Source: an archaeon UBA583 (lineage in GTDB: Archaea > Nanobdellota > Nanobdellia > Woesearchaeales > UBA583). From it: DNA of 64,000 nt. The stretch lies in contig DAXK01000025.1 in assembly GCA_002506365.1 (NCBI GenBank), positions 44,228 through 108,227 of the forward strand, read 5' to 3'. The position numbers and the translations under genes are program-made. Positions 35,922 through 44,820 of this stretch are shown here, one piece after another. Under the pieces are notes generated by a model. The model saw only the letters and a program-made list of their open reading frames with translations. It was not told where the DNA came from and ran no database searches. How positions within the stretch are numbered: position 1 is the stretch's first letter; each line of letters begins with the position of its first letter.

Positions 35922-36464
35922 ATGAAACAAAAAATAATACTATACATTGCAATGTCTATCGACGGATTTATAGCAACACCAGACCTCTCAGTTAATTGGT
36001 TAGATAAATATAATAACTCTGGAGACGATTTTGGATATAATCAATTTATAAAAAATATTGATACTCAAATATTAGGAGAAACAACATATAATCAATTTAA
36101 AGAAGTCTATAATAATGAAAACAAATTAAATACAATCGTGTTTTCAAAAAATAAAACATCAACAGACAATAATAATAACAATAACAATAATAAACTAAAA
36201 TTTGTAAATCAAACCCCAACCCAACTAATTAACTCACTAGATAAAAACACTCATAAAAATATTTGGATTGTTGGTGGAGCAAATATAACAAATCAATTTT
36301 TAAAAGAAAATTTAATTGATGAAATCATATTATCAATAATGCCTGAAATTTTAGGAAGTGGAATTAGACTATTTTCAAATGATAATAATATTTCAAATAT
36401 TTTCAAATTAAAAAATATAAATAAATTTAAAAAAAATGTAATTCAATTACACTACACCAAATAA
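35922..36464 (+). CDS. RibD C-terminal/dihydrofolate reductase-like protein
   Basis: 180 aa. It starts KIILYIAMSIDGFIATPDLS with VNWLDKYN, as in the YwjB/YyaP reductases, then ILGETTYNQF, KNIWIVGGANITNQFLKENL and DEIILSIMPEILGSGIRLFS, the nucleotide-binding GGG-like and GxGxxLF motifs. NAD(P)H-dependent reduction of a pterin or flavin precursor is likely, substrate unknown. A run of eight Asn (residues about 83-90) from AAT/AAC codons forms a surface loop insertion. Confidence 0.8.
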   Translation: MKQKIILYIAMSIDGFIATPDLSVNWLDKYNNSGDDFGYNQFIKNIDTQILGETTYNQFKEVYNNENKLNTIVFSKNKTSTDNNNNNNNNKLKFVNQTPTQLINSLDKNTHKNIWIVGGANITNQFLKENLIDEIILSIMPEILGSGIRLFSNDNNISNIFKLKNINKFKKNVIQLHYTK

Positions 36465-36555
36465 ATTTAAAAAAATCATATACATATACATTTAAAATTA
36501 ACAAACATAGTTTCAAATTTAAATCATAAAATTATAAACAAATAAAAACAAGTAA

Positions 36556-36566
36556 TTCCAGTGGAA
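36556..36566. promoter_or_regulatory. Mini-ORB-like palindrome
   Basis: TTCCAGTGGAA, identical to the core of the archaeal Orc1/Cdc6 mini-ORB. It overlaps the GTG start of the TctA-like gene, so the match may be a chance result of codon choice. It is isolated, without neighbouring copies. Confidence 0.3.
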
Positions 36567-37823
36567 ATATTTAGTCTATTAATAATTATAATATTAGCAA
36601 TTATAACAGGAATAATTACTGGATTAATTCCTGGACTACATATTAATTTTATTTCAATACTAATTTTAATTAATTTTCAAACATTTCAAAAAATTCTCCC
36701 AATTGAACAATTAATTATATTTATTATAATAATGAGTCTAACTCACACATTTATTGACTTTATTCCATCAATAATGTTTGGTATTCCAAATAGTGATACA
36801 GCCATGTCAATTTTACCAGGTCAACAAATGATTTTAAATGGTCAAGGCTATAAAGCAATATTTTTATCAAATTTAGGTAGTCTTTTTGGAGTAATTACAT
36901 CACTTTTTATTGGAATAATATTCTATTTTAATTTAGAAACATTTTATAATCAAATTCAACCGCTATTACCCTATATACTAGCAATTATTGTGTGTTTAGG
37001 TATTTTTTTAGAACCCAATTTTGACTCTAAATTTAGAGCAATTATGCTAATATTATTTACAGGGGGGTATGGGATTTTTCTTCTTAATTCAACTCAACTA
37101 AATCAACCATTACTAATATTATTTACAGGAGTTTTTGCAAACGCAGCAATAATAAATTCATTACTTACAAAATCTCAAAAAATACCTCAACAAGATTATA
37201 AATTACCTAAATTAAAACAAACCATAACTAAAAAATATTTAAAATCAATTCTAAATGGAACAATTTCATCAAGTATTTGTTCAATAACTCCAGCAATAGG
37301 AAATATACAAGCAGCAACAATCTCAACAATTACATCATCAAAAAATAAAAAAACACAAAACCAACAAGAAAATTCACAAGAAAATCAACAAAATTTCATA
37401 AGTTTAATTTCATTAATTAATACAAATAACTTTATTTTAAGTCTTATAACATTTCTAACAATCTCTAAAGCAAGAAACGGAAGCATATTTGTAATATCTC
37501 AAATTACAAATACAATAACAATTAACCAAATAATTAAATTTTACTTAATAATACTAATTACAACTCCAATAATTTTTTATTTAACTTTAAAAATTGGAAA
37601 ATTTGCCATTAAAAAATTATCAAAACTAACTAAACAACTAAAACAAATTAATTTCACATTACTAATACTTTTAACTATACAAATAACATACTTAGAAAGC
37701 TATTTTGGACTATTATGTTTAATCGGAGCAACATTATTAGGTTATTTGACAATTATATTAAATATTAAAAGAATTCACCTATTATCTGCTTTAATTATAC
37801 CAACGATAATAAATCTAATTTAA
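36561..37823 (+). CDS. TctA/DUF112-like integral membrane permease
   Basis: 420 aa with about ten membrane helices. The block GIITGLIPGLHINFISILIL and the SIMFGIPNSDTAMSILPGQQ loop resemble TctA-family permeases (GxxxGxxPGLg, GIPGsasaaA). The second half has a mirrored motif (ICSITPAIGNIQAATIST). The small TctB and binding protein TctC partners are absent here, so transport substrate is open. The start is GTG at 36561, since stops close the frame just upstream. That GTG lies inside an ORB-like TTCCAGTGGAA. Confidence 0.75.
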   Translation: MEIFSLLIIIILAIITGIITGLIPGLHINFISILILINFQTFQKILPIEQLIIFIIIMSLTHTFIDFIPSIMFGIPNSDTAMSILPGQQMILNGQGYKAIFLSNLGSLFGVITSLFIGIIFYFNLETFYNQIQPLLPYILAIIVCLGIFLEPNFDSKFRAIMLILFTGGYGIFLLNSTQLNQPLLILFTGVFANAAIINSLLTKSQKIPQQDYKLPKLKQTITKKYLKSILNGTISSSICSITPAIGNIQAATISTITSSKNKKTQNQQENSQENQQNFISLISLINTNNFILSLITFLTISKARNGSIFVISQITNTITINQIIKFYLIILITTPIIFYLTLKIGKFAIKKLSKLTKQLKQINFTLLILLTIQITYLESYFGLLCLIGATLLGYLTIILNIKRIHLLSALIIPTIINLI

Positions 37824-37845
37824 ATTAATTCAATCCAATATTAAA

Positions 37846-38316
37846 TTATAAAAAATTAAAATCAGAATTAGTTAATTCTCTAACCTCAAATAAAACCGAA
37901 TTTACATCTTCTAAATCCAAATAATATGTAACAGACAATTTTAATTTATTTCTATCATCAAGTTCACAAACAAAAATATAATTTTTACCTAAGCCTAAAT
38001 TAACATCATCAACATCAAAAATATTTTTTAAAATAAAATTATTATTTACAAAACTAAAATTATCTAAAACATTTAACTTTTTAATATTTTCAAAATCAAT
38101 ATCGGATAAATTAATATCTAAAGATTTATTTAAAATAACTCTATCAATATCCAAATACACAATAAACTCAACATTTGTAATATTTGTTCGAACTCTTAAA
38201 ACTAACTCATCACTTTTTTCAAAATTATTATGATTATGAATATTTTCCTCAATAATTGAAGTAATTAAATATTCAAAATTATCATAAACAAATTTATTAT
38301 TAACTTTAAATTCCAT
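37846..38316 (-). CDS. Hypothetical protein
   Basis: 156 aa, rich in Asp, Asn, Val and Leu, with no signal, membrane helix or known motif (LITSIIEENIHNHNNFEKSD, LVLRVRTNITNVEFIVYLDI, DLEDVNSVLFEVREL). The alternating pattern suggests a beta/alpha globular domain. The frame is open 18 bases further with TTG; the ATG at 38316 is preferred. It converges on the permease gene with 23 bp between. Unrecognised. Confidence 0.5.
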   Translation of the reverse strand: MEFKVNNKFVYDNFEYLITSIIEENIHNHNNFEKSDELVLRVRTNITNVEFIVYLDIDRVILNKSLDINLSDIDFENIKKLNVLDNFSFVNNNFILKNIFDVDDVNLGLGKNYIFVCELDDRNKLKLSVTYYLDLEDVNSVLFEVRELTNSDFNFL

Positions 38317-38435
38317 AAAAAAAATATAACTCAAAATAATATAAACATTATTTGTAAATAATAAAAATTAAAATATAGTTTCAAAAATAAATTAAATATA
38401 AGAAAAAAAAGAAAAGTATGAAAATAAGGAAAACC

Positions 38436-39866
38436 TTATTTACGCATAAACTTTCTTAAAACAGAAAAGTCTTCCATAGACTCCTTTGCTAAACTTGTGT
38501 AAAATTGATAAATAATCATAACCATTAATAAAATACCAGTCCCTGAAGTTAAAGCTCCTAATAAATCAGCAGAAGCTGCTAATAAACCAATACCTATTCC
38601 ACCCATAATAGTTAAAGGAGTAATATATCTAGCTAAAACTCTCTCAACAATTCTCTCATCTTTTCTAAACCCAGGAATTTGTAAACCTGAATTTAAAATT
38701 TGTTTAGCTTGAGATCTTGAATCCATACCTGCTGTTTGAACCCAGAAATAAGCAAACAAAGTAGCTCCAATAACCATATATAAAGTATATGATAACATAT
38801 GAGGCCAAACACCTAAAGTAAATAAATTACCTAAATTATTCCAAATATTTGAAGGATGTGCAATCCAATTAATTAAACCTGAAATAGGAGTAGCTGACCC
38901 AGCTGCAAATTGACCAATAACATTTTCTGAAATAAATCTTGTAAATGCTGATGAATTAGCTGACTCTGCTAAACTTTGTAATAACCTTGCCCACAATTGT
39001 AAATTAGCTCCTAAAGCAGAAACTAAAATAACTGGAATTACCCCTGAATAAAAAAAGTTCAAAGGCCATTTCATTGATTGTCCTCTAACTCTTCCAAAAG
39101 ATAATGGAATTTCAACATTAATACTTTGAAAAAATACAATTAAAAAGAACAAAGCAACAGTAATTGCAATTGGACCTAAAACCGCAGTTAAAAATGTCAT
39201 TGGATCTCCATGAGATAAATAATATAATCCTGCCCATAACTTTCCAATAGCTGGTTCAGTTCCTGAGAACCCCCAAGCCATAGCCCCAGTTTGAGTAAAA
39301 GGACTAAAAATTTGTAAAAATACAGCTTGACCAATTCCAGCTGCAATAAAAATTGAAACACCTGAACCAAATCCCCACTTCTTTACAACTTCATCCATAA
39401 AGAATACTAAAAATCCTCCTAAAGCTAATTGAGCTACAACAAACCAGAACACATCTGCTGATGCAGCGGAAACTGCCCCAAATTTAACATATACAAAAGA
39501 TTCTACAATAATAAAAAAGAATGTTAATAATTTATGAGTTCCATGCCATAAAAATTTACCTTCTTCATTAGTTAAATCAATTTTAACAATACCTGAACCT
39601 TTTAATAATTGAAGAACAATAGATGCTGTAACAATTGGACCAATTCCTAATGTTAGTAATGCTCCAAATTTTGCACCTAATAATAATTCTAATGTCTTAA
39701 AATATTCAGCTTGTGTACCTAAAACTCCATATAATGGAATGGAAGCTAGAAATAAAAATATAACTAAAATTCCAAATGTCCATAATAATCTTGTTTTTAA
39801 ACTTTGTTTTTTCTCCGGGTTTGCAACTTCTGGCAAACTCGCAACAATATTTCTATAAAGTGACAT
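38436..39866 (-). CDS. secY: Protein translocase subunit SecY
   Basis: 476 aa with ten membrane helices. It begins with the conserved N-terminal amphipathic part (VASLPEVANPEKKQSLKTRL), then ASIPLYGVLG plug region, GIGPIVTASIVLQLLKGSGI, cytosolic loop FGRVRGQSMKWPLNFFYSGV and QTAGMDSRSQAKQILNSGLQ with PGFRKDERIVERVL. This is the protein-conducting channel. It follows the rpl15 gene in the archaeal spc order, separated by 217 bp and with its own promoter. Confidence 0.97.
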   Translation of the reverse strand: MSLYRNIVASLPEVANPEKKQSLKTRLLWTFGILVIFLFLASIPLYGVLGTQAEYFKTLELLLGAKFGALLTLGIGPIVTASIVLQLLKGSGIVKIDLTNEEGKFLWHGTHKLLTFFFIIVESFVYVKFGAVSAASADVFWFVVAQLALGGFLVFFMDEVVKKWGFGSGVSIFIAAGIGQAVFLQIFSPFTQTGAMAWGFSGTEPAIGKLWAGLYYLSHGDPMTFLTAVLGPIAITVALFFLIVFFQSINVEIPLSFGRVRGQSMKWPLNFFYSGVIPVILVSALGANLQLWARLLQSLAESANSSAFTRFISENVIGQFAAGSATPISGLINWIAHPSNIWNNLGNLFTLGVWPHMLSYTLYMVIGATLFAYFWVQTAGMDSRSQAKQILNSGLQIPGFRKDERIVERVLARYITPLTIMGGIGIGLLAASADLLGALTSGTGILLMVMIIYQFYTSLAKESMEDFSVLRKFMRK

Positions 39867-39883
39867 AAAATATCATCTACTTT

Positions 39884-39900
39884 AGTGTTTAAAAATATTA
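39884..39900 (-). promoter_or_regulatory. TATA-like promoter of secY
   Basis: Minus strand TAATATTTTTAAACACT lies about 18-34 bp upstream of the secY ATG. This suggests secY is also transcribed on its own, as a nearly leaderless mRNA, rather than only from the L15 gene. Confidence 0.4.
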
Positions 39901-40083
39901 CCTGTATTATTATAAAAAAACAAGTGAAAATAACTTAAATCACACACAAATATCACAAATTATCATAAATAATTAATTTAAATAAATAAAATAAATAATA
40001 ACAAGAATAATAATAAATTAAAAATTAAATATAGAAAAATTATAAGTAAATAAAAATTAATTAATTAAAAAATAGAATGAAGA

Positions 40084-40548
40084 TTATTCTTCATCAAATT
40101 CTGGTTCATCAGCTTCTGTAACAGTAACTGATCCACCAGCAGCTTCAACTGCTGCTTTAGCATTAGCTGAAATTTCTTCACAAACAATGTTTAACTTAGC
40201 AGAGAATTTTCCTCTTCCTAAAACTTTGTTAATTTTCATCTTAGTTGTATCTAAATTTCCATCAACAATTAATCCAGCTTCAGTTAAATCACCGATGTGG
40301 TTTTCAATGTAAGTTAAAGATAAAACATTAATCTTTCTTTTATGAATTGATGAGAATCCTTTCTTACCATAGTAAGCTTTTCCAACAGTTGTTAAAATTG
40401 TAGGTTTCTTAGCATCTCCTCTAGCTCCAGTACCTGCCATACCTTTACCACCTCTATTTCCTGCACCTCTGTGCTTTTTCTTGTGTCCCCAACCGTGAGA
40501 GGAAGTTCCTCTTTGTGTCTTTACTTTGGACTTTTTATGTTTTAACAT
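40084..40548 (-). CDS. rpl15: Ribosomal protein uL15 (L15)
   Basis: 154 aa. The basic N-terminus KKSKVKTQRGTSSHGWGHKK with HRGAGNRGGKGMAGTGARGD is the Gly/Arg-rich extension of archaeal/eukaryotic L15 (L27a) that threads into 23S rRNA. GRGKFSAKLNIVCEEISANA and KAAVEAAGGSV form the C-terminal fold, ending in an acidic tail (EADEPEFDEE). Large-subunit protein. 217 bp separate it from secY. Confidence 0.97.
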   Translation of the reverse strand: MLKHKKSKVKTQRGTSSHGWGHKKKHRGAGNRGGKGMAGTGARGDAKKPTILTTVGKAYYGKKGFSSIHKRKINVLSLTYIENHIGDLTEAGLIVDGNLDTTKMKINKVLGRGKFSAKLNIVCEEISANAKAAVEAAGGSVTVTEADEPEFDEE

Positions 40549-40804
40549 TTTTAATTACCAATTGTATCACATCAACATATAATTAAATAAAATTAATGTA
40601 ATTACTTAAGTATAGAAAATTGAAAACGCTTTATAAATATTAAGGTTTGAAATCACCATACAAAGATAAGAATTTAAGTAATTTGGATACTAAACTCAAA
40701 ACATTTTAGCAAAATGAAATAAAAAACACTATTTTGAAAATAATAACCTAAACTACTCAAAAATAATAAAACAACTATATAACATAATAATAATAAAATT
40801 AAAT

Positions 40805-43000
40805 ATGTTTAACCAATTAAAAAAATCTAATATTTCTAAAAAAACAAAAAAAAACCAATTAGATTCATTATTTTACCCTAAATCCATCGCAGTAATTGGA
40901 GCATCCAATGATATATCTAAAATTGGTGGATTCATATTTAAGCAAATTAAAAATAAAGCAAAACACATAATTCCACTCCCAATTAATCCAACATCACTAA
41001 AAGTTCAAAATATTGATGCTTATCAAAATATTCTAGCAATCCCACACAACCAAGAACCTGAATTAATTATCATTGCAATCCCTAAAAAATTTATTCTACA
41101 AACATTAGAACAAATTACTCAAACAAAAACAAAAAATATTGTAATTATTACAGCAGGATTTAAAGAAACTGGGAAACAAGGTAAAGAAGATGAAGATAAA
41201 ATAAAACAAATCATCAAACAAAATAATTTAAATTTAATTGGTCCAAATTGTTTAGGATTTTTAAATCCAGAAATTAACCTTAACTGTTCTTTTGCTAAAG
41301 ATATACCACATTCAGGAGATATTGCTTTAATTTCACAATCTGGCGCAGTTATTGATGCAATTATTGATTGGAGTTTTGAAAAAAGAATTGGATTCTCAAA
41401 AATTGTATCTCTAGGAAATATGGCAGGATTAGATGAATTAGAGATATTAAAATATTTAAAAAATGATAAACAAACTAAATCAATTGTATTTTATATGGAA
41501 ACATTAGAAAAAGGAAAAGAATTTGGAAAACTATTAAAACAAATTTCAAAAACAAAACCAGTAATCATTATTAAACCTGGTAACTCACAAAATGCTAAAA
41601 AAGCAATTGGTAGTCACACAGGATCATTAGCTCAAAATTCAACACTTTCACAAACATTAATTAAAGAAAATAATGGTATTTTAGTTGATAATTTAAACGA
41701 ATTATTTAATATTTTAATTGGAATAAATAATATTGATAAAATTAAACAAACTAATGATATTGAACAAATAAATAATACTATAATTTTAACAAATGCGGGA
41801 GGACCTGGAGTAATTGCAACAGACGAATTAGAAAATTCAAATTTAAAATTATACTCTCTAACTCAAAAACAAAAACAAAATATACAAAAAAACCTACCGT
41901 CTCAAGCAAGTATAAATAATCCTATTGATATAATTGGAGATGCTAAATCTGACAGATACACAAATACACTAAAAGAATTAATAAAAATTAAAGATTTAAA
42001 TAATATTATCATTTTATTAACTCCTCAAATTATGACTGATTGTGAAAATATTGCTAAATCAATAATTGACATATCAAAAAAAACTAACATAAATATTATG
42101 GTATCATTTTTAGGAAATAAACAAGTAAAACATTCTAAATTATTATTTAATAATTCAAATTTCCCTGAATTCGACACACCAAACGACATCATTACAACTC
42201 TTAACAAATTAATTAATTATAAATCTTATAATTATTTAGATTCAAACATTGAAAATAAAAAACTTAAATTTGATGAGAAAAAAATTAAAAATATTCAATC
42301 AAAATTAAAAAATAAACAAGGATTACTAGATCAAGAATTAACTAATCAAATTTTAAAAACATTAAATATAACCCCATTTAATAAACAATTCATTAAATCA
42401 GAACAAGACATATTTAAACTTAAAATTGATCCAAAATTAACTTATGTAATAAAAGCTGACGCTAAAGAATTAATCCATAAAAAAGAATTTAATGCAATTA
42501 AATTAAATATTAATTCAACTAACTATAAAGATGAAATAAATTTAATGATTAAAGAAATTTCGAAAACTTTGACAAATATTTCATCTGACAACAACTTAGA
42601 TATCTCCAATTCATTAATATCAAAACAATTTACAATCACAATAGAAGAACAAATAAAAGGAATTGAAACTATTGTAGGACTTAAGCAAGATGAAAGCCTA
42701 GGAAATTTTATTATGTTTGGTATGGGTGGAACTTATGTATCCATATTTAATGATGTAAACTTTAGTCAAACTCCCCTTACAAAAACTAAAACTAAACAAC
42801 TAATTCAAAAATCAAAAGTTTCAAAATTATTAAATGGTTACCGTGGAGATAAACCTGTAAATATTAAAGCTTTAGAAAATACAATTCAAAATATTTCATA
42901 CATTCAAGAAATTTATCCAATGATTAAAGAAGTAGATTTTAATCCAATTATTTGTAATGAACATGATTGTTATTTAGTAGATGTAAAATTAATATTATAA
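40805..43000 (+). CDS. acdAB: Acetyl-CoA synthetase (ADP-forming), fused alpha-beta
   Basis: 731 aa. Alpha part: Rossmann CoA-binding domain (SIAVIGASNDISKIGGFIFK, GPNCLGFLNPEINLN), SQSGAVIDAIIDW and the loop with the phosphorylated His in GSHTGSLAQN (H271). Beta part: ATP-grasp domain with KADAKELIHKKEFNAIKLNI, MFGMGGTYVSIFNDVNFSQT and NGYRGDKPVNIKALE. It makes acetate plus ATP from acetyl-CoA, ADP and phosphate, the classical archaeal acetate-forming energy step. The natural consumer of the acetyl-CoA made by the PDH complex at 56.5-61.9 kb. Confidence 0.92.
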   Translation: MFNQLKKSNISKKTKKNQLDSLFYPKSIAVIGASNDISKIGGFIFKQIKNKAKHIIPLPINPTSLKVQNIDAYQNILAIPHNQEPELIIIAIPKKFILQTLEQITQTKTKNIVIITAGFKETGKQGKEDEDKIKQIIKQNNLNLIGPNCLGFLNPEINLNCSFAKDIPHSGDIALISQSGAVIDAIIDWSFEKRIGFSKIVSLGNMAGLDELEILKYLKNDKQTKSIVFYMETLEKGKEFGKLLKQISKTKPVIIIKPGNSQNAKKAIGSHTGSLAQNSTLSQTLIKENNGILVDNLNELFNILIGINNIDKIKQTNDIEQINNTIILTNAGGPGVIATDELENSNLKLYSLTQKQKQNIQKNLPSQASINNPIDIIGDAKSDRYTNTLKELIKIKDLNNIIILLTPQIMTDCENIAKSIIDISKKTNINIMVSFLGNKQVKHSKLLFNNSNFPEFDTPNDIITTLNKLINYKSYNYLDSNIENKKLKFDEKKIKNIQSKLKNKQGLLDQELTNQILKTLNITPFNKQFIKSEQDIFKLKIDPKLTYVIKADAKELIHKKEFNAIKLNINSTNYKDEINLMIKEISKTLTNISSDNNLDISNSLISKQFTITIEEQIKGIETIVGLKQDESLGNFIMFGMGGTYVSIFNDVNFSQTPLTKTKTKQLIQKSKVSKLLNGYRGDKPVNIKALENTIQNISYIQEIYPMIKEVDFNPIICNEHDCYLVDVKLIL

Positions 43001-43025
43001 GATAATATTCCACCAAACAATAACA

Positions 43026-44768
43026 TTACCAAAATAAAATTAAAGGGATTATAAATAATAAAACGCCAACAAATACAAAATAAATTGAAGTTTCAATAAA
43101 ATTTATATTTTTATTTGAGTATACAACATCATTTGAATTTAAAGTTAATAATGATAATTCTTTTTGTTCTAAATCCGTTTTTTTCTTTTTAACTTTTATT
43201 TCTTTTTTAATTACATCATTTGATAAAATATTAAAATTTGAAATGCTATCATTTATTAATTTTGGAATATATTCTTTACTAAAATTAAAACTAACCGATT
43301 CATAATTAAAATTCTTTAATTCTATTTTTTTATATTTACACAACAATTTTAAATTTTCAAAATTAGAGAATTTATTTACATCAATATCCAAACTATTTAC
43401 TCCTATCGAAACATTTACAATATTACTAACTTTTGTCCTAACCTTATTCACATAACAATAACTTTCCAAATTTACTATATTCGAACTAATATTAAAATAT
43501 ATTTTATTTAAATCAATATTAAAATTTGAAATCTTGTAAAATTGATTAACTTTTTTAGTCAAATTAATATATTTTACATTTTTTAGACCATTTTCACCAA
43601 ATACACTAACATTAGTTATAAAATTATATCTCTTATTAACATCCAACCCCACAACTTTTAAATAATCATATTTTAAATCTGAATTACCAATATATACTCT
43701 TCCTGACAAATTTTCAAATTCATCTAATCTTTGTTTTAAAATTATTTTTGAATTTAAATAAAAATTAACTACTGACTTTCGATTATCCCCCCTATAAATT
43801 TCATAATCTAAATAATCCTCGGACCCATTAACTAATGAATTTATATTTAATAACTTAACATAAGACTCTTTAACTAAATCATCACCATTTGAAATTTGAC
43901 TATTTTGAGTTTTAACAATTGTATTTGTTTTTACATAATCTGAATAATAATAAACATATTTTTCAGATTGAATTGAACAATTTAAAAAATTTAATTCCCC
44001 TAAAATTTTTAAAATCTGCGTAGAACCTTTAGGAGTGTAATATTTCCAACCAAAACTAGTTGTATTTCTCATACCTTTAACATAATTTCCTTTAAAATTT
44101 TCAATCCAATAATTTACTAAATAATTTCCACTCGAATAATTTGAACTAAACTTAAACTTTAATTTATCTTCAAATATATCATCATTCACTACAATATCAA
44201 AATTATAATTTCCACAAGAAATATTTTCATTTGATTTTTCATCTGGAAGTATGTCTGAACTTTTATTAAATAATATATTTGGCCCACAAATAGATTTAGA
44301 TGATTTTACCCACGTATTATTTATAAAAATTAAACTTTCAAAATCTTTAAAATTAAAAGTATTATCTTCAATATTAGACAAATTAAAACTTAAATTTCCA
44401 ATTAAAAAACTCTCTCCGCTTGATTTAAGACCTCCATTTGAGACCTGAGACTTATCAGTTTTATAGATAGAACAATTCAATAAATCTACGCCCACATAAT
44501 TTTTAACAAAATTATTTCCAACTACTAAATAATAATTTGAACCATTAACAAATTTTAATAATTCTAAACTATTATTTTTTAAAGATTCATCAATAATAAC
44601 CTCCTTTGATAAATTCAAAAAAGAATCTGAATAAATTTCAACATACTCATCCCCAATAAAATTAACCTCAGAAATATAACTAACATTAGAAAAACATAAT
44701 ATTACATTAAATAATAAATTAAAAAATAAAACTAGAATAAAATATAACTTTCTTTGAAAATTAAACAT
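43026..44768 (-). CDS. Surface protein with lamin-tail-like N-terminus and C-terminal anchor
   Basis: 580 aa. Signal peptide (KLYFILVLFFNLLFNVILCF), then SYISEVNFIGDEYVEIYSDS, which fits the start of a lamin-tail domain (ISEVxxxGxEYVEIYN). The middle is beta-rich and carries many N-x-S/T sequons (NISCGNYNF, FKFSSNYSSG, VNYWIENFKG). A C-terminal membrane helix (IYFVFVGVLLFIIPLILFW) ends the chain with no cytoplasmic tail. An S-layer-like or accessory surface protein is likely; no enzyme motif. Confidence 0.6.
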   Translation of the reverse strand: MFNFQRKLYFILVLFFNLLFNVILCFSNVSYISEVNFIGDEYVEIYSDSFLNLSKEVIIDESLKNNSLELLKFVNGSNYYLVVGNNFVKNYVGVDLLNCSIYKTDKSQVSNGGLKSSGESFLIGNLSFNLSNIEDNTFNFKDFESLIFINNTWVKSSKSICGPNILFNKSSDILPDEKSNENISCGNYNFDIVVNDDIFEDKLKFKFSSNYSSGNYLVNYWIENFKGNYVKGMRNTTSFGWKYYTPKGSTQILKILGELNFLNCSIQSEKYVYYYSDYVKTNTIVKTQNSQISNGDDLVKESYVKLLNINSLVNGSEDYLDYEIYRGDNRKSVVNFYLNSKIILKQRLDEFENLSGRVYIGNSDLKYDYLKVVGLDVNKRYNFITNVSVFGENGLKNVKYINLTKKVNQFYKISNFNIDLNKIYFNISSNIVNLESYCYVNKVRTKVSNIVNVSIGVNSLDIDVNKFSNFENLKLLCKYKKIELKNFNYESVSFNFSKEYIPKLINDSISNFNILSNDVIKKEIKVKKKKTDLEQKELSLLTLNSNDVVYSNKNINFIETSIYFVFVGVLLFIIPLILFW

Positions 44769-44820
44769 ATAAATTATATTAATTTAAACTTAATAAAATC
44801 TATATTTAAAATTGAAACTT

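Noticed and set aside
36556..36566. Exact mini-ORB core as an origin site
   Set aside because: It is single, overlaps a start codon of the TctA-like gene, and has no array around it; likely chance. Kept only as a weak feature.
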